Below are positions 34,871-47,199 of a DNA stretch of 64,000 nucleotides, one piece after another. A program made the position numbers and the translations under genes. This DNA comes from Isoetes taiwanensis (lineage: Eukaryota; Streptophyta; Lycopodiopsida; Isoetales; Isoetaceae): positions 5,061,620-5,125,619 of the forward strand of contig JAJEKV010000072.1 in assembly GCA_021234155.1 (NCBI GenBank), given 5' to 3'. The notes under the pieces were generated by a model that saw only the letters and a program-made list of their open reading frames with translations, had not been told where the DNA came from and ran no database searches. The first letter of the stretch is position 1; each line of letters starts with the position of its first letter.

Positions 34871-36036
34871 CTTTTCCGACGGCTGTGTTTCTTTGAATTT
34901 CCACTCGAAGGACAACCCTACACTTACGCTACTAAGAGTGATGGAATGTGGACTTCCATAGATCAAGGGCACTCCACAGAAGGCTTAACATTGAAACATA
35001 TTAAAAAGAGTATGCTTCATAAAAAAAGAAAATCATAGCATAAGGAAACGTAACCCACTTCCCCTGTCTCTGATGAATACAATTGAAGATTAAGATACTA
35101 GGAATTATAATCAAAGAGCATTGCAGATTCACTTAACAAGACTAAGCAGAAAACCCTAAACACATAATCAAATAAAGAACTTAGAATTGAAATAGGAGTA
35201 GATTACATGACTAAGCTGCAAACAAAGACAAGCCAAGATTCGGTAGATGCATAAAACACGAATAGATATTTCAATGAAGATAAAGTTAAGGGTATAATTT
35301 AATCTCATCAAATCAGAGTTATGAAGAGTTAATCACGAGTCACGAGTTTCTAAATCTATTAATAAAGTTAAGAACACAATCAGAAAGTTTTTAAAAGCTA
35401 TTAAAAATAGAGCCACAGAGTTCCTAATCTATTAAAAACTCAAACATACTAATCTTTAGTTGCCATATCGAAGTGGGTGAAGCTCTAGAAACTGGAATTG
35501 AACTCTGTTGCATCTCGAGAAGCTTGGATGAAGTTCGAGAAGCTCGAGAAACTCAAATCGAGTCGAAATTTTTGTAAATAGGCTGGAAATGAAGTAGGAT
35601 AGCTTGAAATTTGGATCGCTTGAGAGATCGCTCAAGAAGAATACGTCGGTTTTGGAATGCGTTCGAAGCAAAACTTCTGGAAGAAATTAGGAATGAAAAA
35701 TGTGATTGGAATTAGAAAATGTGATGATTATACGGGTTGTACAAAAATTAATGAATAGATGCCCGCCATTAAAACCGTATAATACCCTTATCACTTTTTA
35801 TAATAATAAGAAAATTAATCCTGCCCGCAATTTAAAATTTAAAAACTTTTAGCCCGTCCGCGAATATTCCTTTCCCCAACTACTTTTCAATCATTGACCT
35901 GTACTGTCTATTTTAAAAATGCCCGCCATTTATAGCTTTTTGTTCGCATTTGGATCATGGAATTTGTGTTTCTCTCCTGCGCCTAGAGAAACACAAGAAC
36001 TGTGTTTTCATTATAGTGTTTTAATTCGAATTTGGG
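34871..36036. promoter_or_regulatory. Intergenic spacer between divergent genes with GCCCGCCATT motifs
   Basis: The exact 10-mer GCCCGCCATT occurs at 35,761 and 35,921, with related GCCCGCAA near 35,823 and GCCCGTCCGCG near 35,852, in otherwise AT-rich DNA. It lies just upstream of the plus-strand start at 36,037 and about 1 kb upstream of the minus-strand gene, which suits promoter elements. Their role is inferred from position only. Confidence 0.35.
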
Positions 36037-36440
36037 ATGTCGCCAAGAAGGAAGCTTGCTGAAGCGCTGGATTAGGCTGCCATATCTCAGGTAGTTCTTC
36101 TATCAAGTGAGTGGATTGAGAAGCCATGACTTGTGCAACATAATTAACAAAGCTTTGCAGGTCGAAGAAATGAGCAATCAAAAGGTGAGAAATGAAATTT
36201 TCCATTGGAGAAGCATGCTTCTTGTTAGCAGAAAACAGGAAAGATGTCATTGGCAAGAGCATTGTTGATAACATGGCACCAACTACAACATGTCATGGAG
36301 TGCCCTTGGGACTTGATTATATTAGAATTAGATTGATGGACCGCTTTGCTGCCACTCATCCATTACAAAGACCATGGCGTACATAAACACTTGGAGAATC
36401 GTTAGGGAGTTTCTTGGTTTGATCAACAAAGACTACTCGT
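36037..36440 (+). pseudogene. First exons of an unidentified plus-strand gene
   Basis: ATG at 36,037 opens MSPRRKLAEALD, then an in-frame TAG (36,073-36,075, possibly CAG in the ancestor), then AAISQ and a 5' splice site CTCAG/GTAG at 36,091. A second open piece, about 36,192-36,440, contains GVPLGLDYIRIRLMDRF and THPLQRPW, and after a one-base shift INTWRIVREFLGLINKDY. The composition looks coding, but the family is not known to me. The basic start, intron structure and divergent partner suggest a transposon-encoded gene. Confidence 0.4.
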
Positions 36441-36736
36441 AGAGGTATATATACTAAAATTTTCATCAGAAAGAATCAGGTTGCTCATCGAAGCTATTGT
36501 AGCATATTTCACGTGTCACCTTTTCATGTGCTATTCACATGCATACTCGTATGTCTACACAATAATGCTGCTATTGATCGCTCATGCTATAAATATGAGT
36601 TCCTCCTGGCAAAGCATTAGTCATGTCTCCCCAATTGATCACATCCTCGTTCTAATTGCAATTCTTCGATCTACCTTGCCACCGCTCCAAAAAATGGATT
36701 CCATCATTTGCTCCATGAACTATTAAAATTTATAGA

Positions 36737-36912
36737 TGCCAGCCAGAGGGTTTGAACTTCGATTCTTGGTCGCTGAAGTTGCAATGGCCTCTACTAGAAG
36801 TTACCCTGATACGTATAAGGCTGTCATCCATCTTGTATGGGTTCCAGAGCATGGTGTTTATGAAGTTAAGAAAGTGACCGTGCCACCTGCTCATGATGAG
36901 CCTGGTTGGTGA
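36737..36912 (+). CDS. Exon-like segment of the same plus-strand gene
   Basis: Open from about 36,737 to 36,912: RFLVAEVAMASTRSYPDTYK followed by AVIHLVWVPEHGVYEVKKVT. It is preceded by a possible 3' splice site (GATGCCAG) and followed by GGTTG/GTGAAAG. Unrecognised product. Confidence 0.4.
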
Positions 36913-38289
36913 AAGAATTGTCCATCGGTGCAAGAACTTGATTTGAAGTGACTCTGTAGTAGTTTTTTTGGGTTAATTAACTAAATGCCATATATTGAAA
37001 TCTAACTAAGAAATGAATTTTAACAAACTGGAGTTCAATCGCTAAGGGAAAGTTAATATGGTTTTGTATGAAACACTTTTAGACACGTCTCGTTTCCTTG
37101 AGTAGACTGACTCGCTCTCAGCAAGCATCCCCATTATCTACATAACTCAATGGCTACATCATTGAGTATAATGTATTGATCTAATCTTTTATAAGAAATG
37201 AATCTTAACAAACTGTAGTTTGCTCGCGCCTGGCGCGAGAAGTTAATATGGTTTTCTATAAAACACATTTAGATATGTTTCATATCCCATTTCTAAAAAT
37301 GTTTTATAGAAAACCATATTAATCTCTCGCACAGAGGAAAAAAGAATGCCAAAACGAAAAAAGAAAAAAAACCAGAAATAACCTAACCACAATTGACAAA
37401 TTGTAGAAGTAAAATAGTTTTTTATTCCAAAAAAATTACACAACAGAGCTTTATAAAAGCTATTCTGGTAAGACTGGTAGCGATTGGTGTAGGATCAATA
37501 ATTATTGTCCTCTGTACAATGTAATCTAGTCTTTCTGCATCCAGATTTGTCATCATCAGCAGGTTGCTCATTTTGGCCTCCAGCATTCCTGAATAGTAAG
37601 TCCTTAGACTCTAATAAATTTCTTTGTCCAGCTTCTAGGACTAAGAAATGGCTCAAAACAAATGTAATGTCAATAGATGCAGCTGCATGGAGGACTACTC
37701 GATATCCGGCATTGAATTAAATGTTTTATGTTAAGCCGGCCACTTGCTGCATCAAGACTTCCACATCCATCTCTAGAGAAATGAGGAGGAGATGGTCGAA
37801 CTTGTTCGCCAATTCATGTAAATCCCTGAATAGTGTGGCTTTCAGGATATCTCTGTGAAGTGCCTTGTCCCGGGCTTTGGTGAGGCTCAAGGCCAAGCCT
37901 CGCTCGTGCACATGAACTCCATTGGTAGCATTGACATGCACCATTGAGCAAAAAAAAAAACTGCAGAGATTGGAATAGCGAAATGATATTTGTACTGATT
38001 CAATAAATACGAAATTAGAAATGTGCTACGAAATGGGATATGTACTGACGTTTCTAGACCTGTTATGTCACAAACAAAAATATTGGATACTTTTGTATGA
38101 GTCGCGCCCAGCGCGACATATTTGTATTTGGTAAATTAATATACCTTTCTTATGTATTTTATATAATTATGGTCCATATGTGTCGCACGCAATGTCGCGC
38201 GTAGCGCGGTGTAGGCATTTTATAAATATTTCATTTATTGTTATGGCATACAATACTATGTTTTCCTCAATCTTTCTTCTAATTTTCAG
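36913..38289 (+). repeat. Intron-like region with GC-rich palindromes and a long hairpin
   Basis: Ends in a good 3' splice site (CTTCTAATTTTCAG at 38,276-38,289). It holds perfect or near-perfect palindromes CTCGCGCCTGGCGCGAG (37,223-37,239), GTCGCGCCCAGCGCGAC (38,101-38,117) and a variant near 38,194-38,212. They are the same family as at 6.57-9.04 kb. A 31-nt inverted repeat sits at 37,235-37,330. Minus-strand open frames at 37,500-37,720 and 37,726-37,944 (the latter fairly coding-like, LHELANKFDHLLLISLEMD) may be an unrelated small gene or chance. Confidence 0.5.
37235..37330. repeat. 31-nt inverted repeat (hairpin), 34-nt loop
   Basis: Left arm 37,235-37,265 starts GCGAGAAGTTAATATGG. 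Right arm 37,300-37,330 is its reverse complement with about two mismatches. Both arms share GGTTTTCTATAAAACA. A degenerate relative of the left arm occurs near 37,053-37,072. It could be the two ends of a deleted MITE or a folded RNA element. Confidence 0.7.
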
Positions 38290-39560
38290 ATTTCTCATGA
38301 AGCTAGTGCTGGGGAACCCTGTGATCAAGAACCTCGAGCAGAGAAGAATGATGCTGATTACATGGATGTGGAAGAGATTAATGCAAATAAGAATGAGCAG
38401 CCACCTGAAGCAAATGCAGAAAATATAAAAAATCCAGCTGGTGCTAATGAGGAAAGAGATTAACATGGAAGGATGAGAAAGTGAATTTGCATCATCACTG
38501 CAATAGAGGAATTGTTGGTGAAGGTGTGCTTATATTATGGGATCCTATGCACTACTATAATGGACAGGCCATTGGTGACCACTTTGTGGGAGTCTCCATT
38601 TCTTCAATACGGCTTCATAACCCGTTGATTGGAAGGACAAACATCGCTATACTTGCAATAATATCAACGGTGGTTTGAGTTGCGGTCTTGTTGTTCGCCG
38701 CTTGGACTCTATTGAAATAATAGGAAAAGGGTTGCTTCAAAGAACTGAGCGTGTTGGAGAAAATAATATGATGGTAGATCATTCCTTCCATACCTCCTTG
38801 GATGTATCCATATTCGTAAATAAGGACTAGAACTTCTTTGAAGAGGAAGAGGAGGAAGAAAAGGTTTGACTGCGGGAAAGATACTAACAACCGCAGATTG
38901 AAGAGACCATGCAAGCCATCGTGGGGATTGTGGCTGCCAAACGCTCGCTGGTAGATTCTACGAAAAAAAACTCGTGGGAAGCTGATCAATCTACAAGGAG
39001 AAAACTCATAACGCTAGAAAAACTTGTATTTAGAATATCATAGAACATGCATTTGAGCCACCACCTGATGTCGTGAACACGGGTTTTTCCTATTATGGAA
39101 ATGGATATGCAATGGTGGCAAAGGACAACCATACGAGGTATATCAGCCTCTACATGGTGGAGATTAAGGCGAACCAAAAAGAGAGGGGCTCAAATAGGTT
39201 GGCATGGTAATCGGGAAAAGGCGAGGACAATCCCAAGGGTGCTTGCAGCTCAAAGTTTATTCGAGAAGTTTGTCAACTATCATGCTGAGAGTATGCCTCA
39301 CAAAAGTGCGATTGATGAAGAGGGATGCAAGAAAGTAGTTCGAATGTTGCTCGTGCATATTTCACACAAAAAGTGATTTTACAAATGATCAACAATCTTC
39401 TAGAGGAAATGGGTGTGGACAAGATTTCACGATCAGCCTTCAGCAAGCTCTGGAGTAAGCATTTTTCAGATGTCAAAAGAATGCAATATATCAACTTCTC
39501 AAAGTGCAATATATGCTTGGATTTGTTAGATAAGCTCGAGAAGTCGAAGCTTTGAGGTGG
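38290..39560 (+). pseudogene. 3' part of the plus-strand gene, fragmented
   Basis: 38,290-38,463 is open from a splice site to TAA: an acidic, low-complexity segment (HEASAGEPCDQEPRAEKND, then DADYMDVEEIN). After a broken stretch, 39,095-39,376 and 39,325-39,555 read openly in different frames. The latter ends with SKLWSKHFSDVKRMQY and SKCNICLDLL. A histidine/phenylalanine motif followed by a Cys-pair motif is common in proteins of plant and animal DNA transposons, but I cannot name the family. Frames change at least three times. Confidence 0.4.
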
Positions 39561-40984
39561 AAAGGGATTATTTGCTCGAAGGAAATGAGAATTCATACGA
39601 TGGAGCAAATGTCACATCGATCCACATACCTGGATATGGAGATGCTTGTCTACAATTGTGACGTTTCAGCATAACGTACGATCCGAATACATATATTATA
39701 CTGCCATGTCACACGTACATGTCATCATGACAAGTACTTGAGAGCCGTAAAGGGTTGCACCTAGGGAGGCAACCTCGTATGTTGCACATGCATATTAAAC
39801 ATATGCAATTAAAACCCCCTTGCCAAGTGGCAATACACCATTTGATCCCTTCTAACCTAACCCTAAAAGTTCACATATAAGGAACCAAAGGGAAATCCTA
39901 AACCTTTCTTCTTTGCAGTTTTAGGGCTTCCCCGAGCCATTTAAAGCTAAAGGCAAGCTACCATTTCAAGCTTACCCGGTCATGAGCCGCCTTTGCACAT
40001 TAGATGATAAGGAGCAGTGATCTTCAGCAAGAACGAAGGCATGGACGCAATTCGGGGAGCTGGAGCGAGCCAAGAATCAGGTAACTTGCGATTCTCGATG
40101 TGCAAAGACTCTGCTTAGCCCTAAGAATGAGCACTACAAGAGAATGCTCATTAGGCGTCGCCGAAAAATCGCCCGCCCAAGATAGGTTTATGAGTGCAAA
40201 GTGACGATTTGTATGATGAATAAAATGACGTGTAGCCCCATCTAATATAGCCCGATTACCTACTAAAAACATTAAAGGTTGATGAAAAAGTATGCCACGC
40301 CGCCAGAGGAGCCATTTTTCTTGAATTCTTTGTCCCATCTCGATTCAAACCTTTTCTTGATGAAATTATACATGGATCTAAGCATTTGAGAAGGATTTAC
40401 AAGAGAATTCATTCTTCGGCTTTGTAGAGGCCAAGCAATTTCAGATTCTCCTGTGGCCGTAAGCTTCACATGGATGGGAAATTTTCGTCATTCCAAACAG
40501 GAGCAAATTACTTGTGGTTTCCTTCAAGGCACATTCAATAAACTCCGGAATTCCTAATTTTCAAACAATTTTTCCCGATCACCCTGCTACCGCAGAATAC
40601 ACATTCACTCCTTGCTCGGGAAGAATTTGAAGGTGAAATCATAGATTCTTGGCTTCTAGAATTCATCGGAAAGAAGAACATCTCTCCCATCGCAATCTTT
40701 CAAGTTTTCACGGAATGGTCCGACAAAAAGATTGTCAGGTAAAAGATATTCTCCACAATTTTGCATCTAAATGCTATGGTTTATGTACTTTCCGCATTAA
40801 TTTGGTTCTCCCTTCTTGATCTTGTTTGAGTTTCCTCCTTTGCTTTCATCTTTTATCCGTCTTTCTAGCTAATTCCCTTTCTCGACCTTAACCTTCTTAT
40901 TTTTTAGACCTCTGTTTTTCCCCTTCTTTTTTTCAATGGCTAATTTTCCGAAAAAAAAAAAATTCAAATTTGCCAAAGACCTAA
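39561..40984. other. LINE 5' flank or 5' UTR, boundary unknown
   Basis: Near 39,858 is AACCCTAAA (telo-box-like), then CATATAAGG (39,874-39,882), then a C/T-rich leader, together a reasonable plant core promoter on the plus strand. It could drive the LINE or be a fragment of a host gene. Minus-strand frames at 40,024-40,469 have no recognised domain. No target-site duplication matching the sequence after the LINE poly(A) was found here. Confidence 0.3.
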
Positions 40985-41087
40985 ATGCCAACTCTCTCAT
41001 TCTATTACACAAGTTTATGCTCCTTCCCGCAAAAATGTAGAGCGATGACCGCCACCGGCTTAAGCTCTTTCCACTCTAATCCTTCCA

Positions 41088-43161
41088 ATGTGCTTAAATT
41101 TGGGGATTTTTCTCGATTTGAATTTTCTTTCAAAAGAAATGCAACACTTCTCCTCAGATGTGCCACACTGGGATAACCTCTCTAAGGATCCAAGCTTTGA
41201 CAATTTCATACCTGTCCTGGATGCAAATGGTGTTCCTATACCTTATGGGGATCCAAGGCCAAATCAGCAAATCCTTTCAGACGAGATCTCACTCAAAGAA
41301 TTCTACAACCTTCAAGCATTCACACCCGCCAAATCTTCAACTTTTAAAGGTATTCATCCATCAGGTTCTTCTATAGCTGCAAAGATTGAATCTTTATCTT
41401 CTACTGCTGTTGTCATTTCTGTTGATAAAATTGGTGTTAACATACAGCACCTTTGGGACCATCTGCTTAGACTTCACAAAGGAATTGTCATTAACTCCAT
41501 CTACTGGCTTAATTTTCCTTACCTTTTGATGGAATGTGGAAATAGCAGAACTGCAAATTTTATGTTAAAATTGGGACACTGACCTTCAAGACCTTCAAAT
41601 TTATTTCAAAAGTGGAACCCCTCTGCCTATTAATGATTTTGCAAATTTGTTATAGCCCTCTGTGACCATGAATGATCTGTCCCCTATTTACTGGAATGAG
41701 GATTGTTTCTCAAAAATCTTTAACACTATTGGCTCTTACATCTCTTCTGAGTTCTCCCCATTCAAGCCTCCTAAATGCTACATTCAGCTTGATATTACCA
41801 AACCAATCCCTACATCCATTCCCTTCATTGACTTCTTTGGTAAGCCTTCAACATTCATTTGAGATGGGTGGGATTACCAAATTTTTGTAATTGCAAAACT
41901 AGGCATTTCAATCATTCCGCTTTAAGATCAAAGGGGACAAAGGGAATTGAGACTCGAGTATGCTTTCGATAATATATCTCACAACAAAATACCGGGCAAA
42001 GACTGTAATTCGAGATTTCTAACCCGGATCTCGAGATCCCATGTCCATGCATAAATATGTGCTTAAAGATATTATCACTTGATAATGATAATGCTCAAGA
42101 ATGGAGGCCATATGAAAGTTAATGGTATAAAAGAATTTTTAAGAAAAAAGAATTCGCTGCATAACCTGGAGGAAAATGGGAAAATGACTTATCAAATATG
42201 TCATATGGTCGACAAACTTATAACCTTGCTCCTTCAACAATCAAGATTTTGAACAAAAGGTTTATTCTTCATGAATGCAAACAAAAATGATCTTGATAAA
42301 AAAAAGAGTCATTGATGGTCAAAATAAAAAAGTGATTTGACAAACATTGAGCACAATAAAACAATGCTCAAGGGTAAGGCTCTCCCATGCAAAAAGCCAA
42401 ACAACTTGACCCCGCACAAAACTTTGAAGGGTATTATGCTTGACTCTAAAAAGGCAGCATCAGAAAGACACAAAGGGATTAAAATCTCAGATAATCCCAA
42501 AGGAAATTGCCAGCCAACCTTGAAGATTCACAGCAGTGCTCCAATTCCTAAGGTTGCAAATGACTCAGAGGGAAAAGAGGAGTCATTAATTATGGAAAGC
42601 ATACAAACTGAACCTAAAATTGCAGACAATGCAGAATGTCAAAATAAGTTGCCATGTTCAAACAGATTTTATATTCTTGCAAAGGTGAACAATGATTGTG
42701 ATGCAGGTGACATTGATACAATGGTTCCATTGGAAACTCAGGCCCCCTCATTGCATACATCCACACCTTCACCCATTCTTGATTCTCCACTTTCATATCC
42801 ATTAATAGACCTATCTGATAATCATAAGTCCCTTGATCCTCCAAATTCATGCCATGTAGGTTACATTTCCAGTCACATAGCTCAGCAACTGGCAGAATTG
42901 CATGTGGAAATTGATGGACATGGTATACAAGGCACGCCTGTAGGTGATCAAATAGTAATAGATGGTATTGATGGCTCAAGGCAGGACAACAGGAATACTC
43001 AAAAAGAAAATCAGTCTCAGGGGTTGAACAATCATGGAATTGAGTGTCAGTTGGAACATCAAAATCATTTGACAAAAAATCAAGATGCACAAGGCAACTT
43101 CAAACATAAGGAGGTACCTCAACAAATACAAATGAGGAGGCTAATAACGTGCAAGATCTAA
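41088..43161 (+). pseudogene. LINE ORF1 (DUF4283-like gag protein)
   Basis: 41,088-41,582 encodes the N-terminal half, with VVISVDKIGVNIQHLWDHLL and NSIYWLNFPYLLMECGN. After a shift, 41,662-41,862 continues with LSPIYWNEDCFSKIFNTIGS, the usual plant LINE ORF1 hallmark in which a Trp pairs with an IG motif. 42,337-43,161 is an open 274-residue tail, polar and low in complexity, containing SNRFYILAKV, a motif common before the ORF1 end. ORF1 protein binds LINE RNA. The gap 41.87-42.33 kb is damaged. No CCHC zinc knuckle was found, perhaps because it lay in the damaged part. Confidence 0.7.
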
Positions 43162-43582
43162 TCCCTGCTCATAATAGTTTAATTGCATCCTCTGATATAA
43201 ATTGTGTCACGAGTTTAAAAACAAATCCCTGTTGTGAATCCAAATTCTGGAGCTGCTCTCACCATGAAGACCGTGTAATCTCGGCATTAATCGACAACTC
43301 GATAAGGAAAATGATTCGCTAGAATATGTTCAAAATTGTCAAAGTTTTGAAGTTAATGGTTCTTGGGAAGATGATTTTATTTTTTAGGCCCTTCAAAATG
43401 CTTCTTATCTTCTAAACCTAAGGCTAAAAAGGGAAGAAAAAATGTAATGCTAAAGTTAAGCATTCCAATAGAATTCTCAACATCCCTGGGAACCCCCGCT
43501 AATAATACAAGGAGAAAGGTCAAGGAAAGTACCAAGCATTAATTTTGCTCTTTACGCCATTTTTTATTCCTAAGCCTTATTC

Positions 43583-46500
43583 ATGAAGATCCTTTTCCGG
43601 AATTTAAGGGGATTAAAGGTCCTTTTGAAAAGGAGAAGAGCTATTTGTCGATAAGAGATTATAAAGGCGTACATAATTCTCGCTGCAAGAATTGAGACTA
43701 CCTAACTTTTGAGTGCTCAAATCTTCTTCATTTGGATTGGTCCCCGCCGCCTTCAATTTGGATTAGCTACAAACATTCCGGGGGCCTATGCATGATCTGG
43801 AAAATCTGAATCATGCTCTTTTCTACAACAGCCTTGCAAAATGGATGACCGAGAGTTTTTCAATCATCTAAACTCTCCCTTGGTGTCAACATCTATGCCC
43901 TACCAACTCAAAGGAGAGAGAAGACTTATGGTCGAAAAATAAATATCATTGGCTCGTAACCATAACAATATTACCTGGATTTTAGTGACTTGACTTTAAT
44001 AATCCTCGCCTCTGACTTCAAGTCCAATAATAATTTCAAAGATGTCTCATAAGGAGAGGGACAATTGGGAAAATTTAATGGACTCTAATTTGTTTAATCA
44101 TATTCCTTCTTCTAATCGCTAAGTACTCCGGGTCCAATAAGCAAAAAGGTAACTCTAGAGTATTCGTAGGCCCCTGATAGATTTTATATCAAAATGTCCG
44201 ATCTAGACTCTCGGGATAACTGTGTTGTCTTGAGTGATGAATGCACAACTATTTCTGACCATCAGCCACAATTTCTCCAGACCAAACACCTCAATAATAT
44301 CAAGAGACAAGGTAACATCCCTTTCAAGCTAAATTGTTCCATTTTAAATAGTGAGAAATTTTGTGTTGATTTCTCCAATTTTTATGGTAATCTTCCGAGA
44401 GTTCGTAATTAATGATTCTATGAGAGCCTTTTATTCTAATCTAAAGGCTTCCAAAGCATGGATCAAGCTATGGTCCAAAACCTCCATGAGCAGAAAAGAA
44501 AACAAATGTAAACTTCGACCGCTATGAGGGATGTTAGATCTAAATTGCAACCGATCCTTTGGAATACCTCTCTTCATCAAATTGAAGATGATCTTGAACA
44601 TGCCATTACAAATATTGAAGAGTATGAGGCTAAAGGTCGCCATGAAGAGTAAGATCAAATTCCATAATAGTATGGACAATTTAATACCAAATTTTTCAGA
44701 ATAGCCAAAAAATAGGCTCTAAAAAAGGAAATCTCCAAGATCAAAAATGATATTGGCCATACCATAGATGATCCAAAGGAAATTACTCAATATTTCTTCC
44801 AAATACTCAAAAATTTTTCTAATCAAAGATAATGCTAATGGGATAATCCCGAGGCCAATGGACTTCCCGAACACTCTAATTCCTTGCCTATCAATATATT
44901 GATCCTTTGAGTGACCAGATCCTAAAACATGCCTTCAAGAGGAGATTACAAATTTTTAAATGCCATGGCTAAAGGTAAAAGCCTGGCCCTGATGGGTTTC
45001 CACCAGAATTTTTATTAAGTTCGGGATGTTCTTAAGAATGATCTTATTGCCATGATTAAGGGTTTCCGCATTCCAACCATTTTGCACCCCCCCAGATTAT
45101 CCTCGAGATTCATCACCCTCATTCCTAAAAGTGACAATCCCCGAGACTTTCAATGAATGGAGACCCATATCTTTGACCAACACGACCTACAAACTTTGTG
45201 CCAAAATCATTGCAAAAGGGATCAAAGGTTTTCAGAAAAATATCGGTTTGCATCAATCAGCTTCCTATCGCATGATACATCCTTGATAATTATATTGCAG
45301 CTTATGGAGAGGGTATGCATTGGGCTAGAATTTCAAATAAAAATGTGTCCTCTTGAAACTTGATTTTTCCAAAGCCTTTGATACAATCAGTGGGATTTTG
45401 ATCCTCGCCCTTCAAAAAATTGGGATCCCAATCAAATTAATTGACTTGATTATGGGCCTTAATCTTAGATCTCAACTGCAATCATAATAAATGGCTCTCC
45501 CTCTACCTTTTTCACTTTGAATAATGGAGTAAGGCAAGGCTGCCCCTTAGCCCCTTTATCCGCTCATAATTGTGGCTGAAATGTTAACAAGTAATTCTCC
45601 ATCATCAACAAGTTGGTAACATTGAGGGTCTTAAGCTTCCTCGATAACTGCTCTCATCTTACCATAATGCAATATGCTGATGACCCTTCAGCTTTTTGAA
45701 AAATGAGCGTAACAACATTGAACTTTTTTAAACATTATCAAAGGTTTTAGTGCAACCTCCAGGATTTATCTAAATGCAACAAGTGCATCATCCTAGAGAA
45801 TCTAATCAAAATGACATCCCGGCATTAAATGCTATGATTTCAAATACCAACCACTCTTGGGGATGCCACTCTCTCTTGACACGAAGTGTTAAAAACCTTT
45901 GACTCCAATTGTTTCTAAAGTCAGAAAAAAGTTGAGTAATTATGGTAGTTGTCTCTCCTTGGCGGTGAAGAACAATCATTTGCCAACTCGACTTGCTAGT
46001 TCCCACATTTATTTCTCTTCGCTCTCCTAGTCCTCTAAATGTATATATCACAGATAGAGAGGATTGTTAGAAATTTTATTTGGGGTAAAATCATATGGTA
46101 AATTGGAATTATGTTACTCAAAAAGAGGTAAAGGGGTCTTGGCTGTAAAAACTTTGCTCTTTACAGGATATGCTTTGCTTTATGGGCAAATATGTTTGGA
46201 AATCTCCGCTTAATCATGGTAGTCCTGCTACTTCTTTTATTATTTATTGGCTTCAAAATAGCAAGTTCAAGGGGCATCCTTCAGTTAAACATCATTTGCC
46301 TCATTCTGCCTTCTCTGAGTCTAAACCTGGTGCTAATACTTCCCCTCTAATGAGGAATTTGATATTGGCGTGGAATAAAGTTTCCAAAGCTTACTCTCAT
46401 GATCAAATCTCAATTTCTAGTCACAACACCAGCATCTTTTGGAATCCAAACCTTTGTTGTTAGAGATGACAAGCCTTAGCTCTAAAAACATCCTAATTTA

Positions 46501-47199
46501 CTTGAAATGGATGGAGAAGAACATTGACCTTAGGAGATTTATGGATTGATAATGATGGACATCTTGACTAGGCTTAAAGCTAAAATAAGAGGCACTACCT
46601 CGACAGACCCTTTTGATCACATAATGAAACAAAGGTGGCAATAAATCTTAATCCTAACATTAATTGTGACACTCATTGGTCTTGTAGAGACGTAAAAACT
46701 TACAAAGTTTCCAATATTTATGCTTATCTTACTGGGGATTCTCAACAGGGCCTAAAGCGGGGAACATCGCACATAAATTCTGGATGTTGAGTCAATCCTT
46801 TTTAAGAATATTTGGAAATCTTTTCTCGGGTCTCCCCAAAGTTGCCTTTTTTCATTTTGGTTACTAGCAAACAAAAGCATTCCTCGCTTGGAACTTATTC
46901 ATAAGATTTATTCCTCCCTGCTCAAACTATCTCTCAACTATGTCCTCTTCACGCAATTCTATTGAAAATGTCCAAAGATATCTTCACATGTCCAAAAATT
47001 AATGGCTATTTATGGAAATTGGATCCTAAATAACTTTGGTATTGTAAAACCAAGGAATATCATTGAATTCATTTCTAATAATGATCCCATGAAAAACTCT
47101 CTTTGCTATATTATTTTTTGGAACATTTGGAAAAATAGAAACAAATGTCTCTATGGTGGTCATAAAAATTCAATTCTTTGGATTCGGGGTTTCAGATAA
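43583..47199 (+). pseudogene. LINE ORF2: endonuclease, reverse transcriptase, zf-RVT, many frameshifts
   Basis: ATG at 43,583 begins MKILFRNLRGLKG, the start of an APE-type endonuclease. A later part is open at 44,194-44,412 (ending FCVDFSNFYGNLPRV). RT motifs follow: FITLIPKSDNPRDF (about 45,110-45,155), WRPISLTNTTYKLCAKIIA (about 45,165-45,220), FSKAFDT (about 45,366-45,386), NNGVRQGCPLAP (about 45,522-45,557) and MQYADD (45,667-45,684), the catalytic Asp pair. A zf-RVT region includes FWLLANKSIP near 46,860 and IIFWNIWKNRNKCLYGG near 47,110. The frame changes every 100-300 nt, so as written it cannot make an active protein. Confidence 0.8.

Noticed and set aside
42614-43090. 158-residue minus-strand open frame
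   Set aside because: It is the antisense shadow of the LINE ORF1 tail, which has the expected motif on the plus strand.
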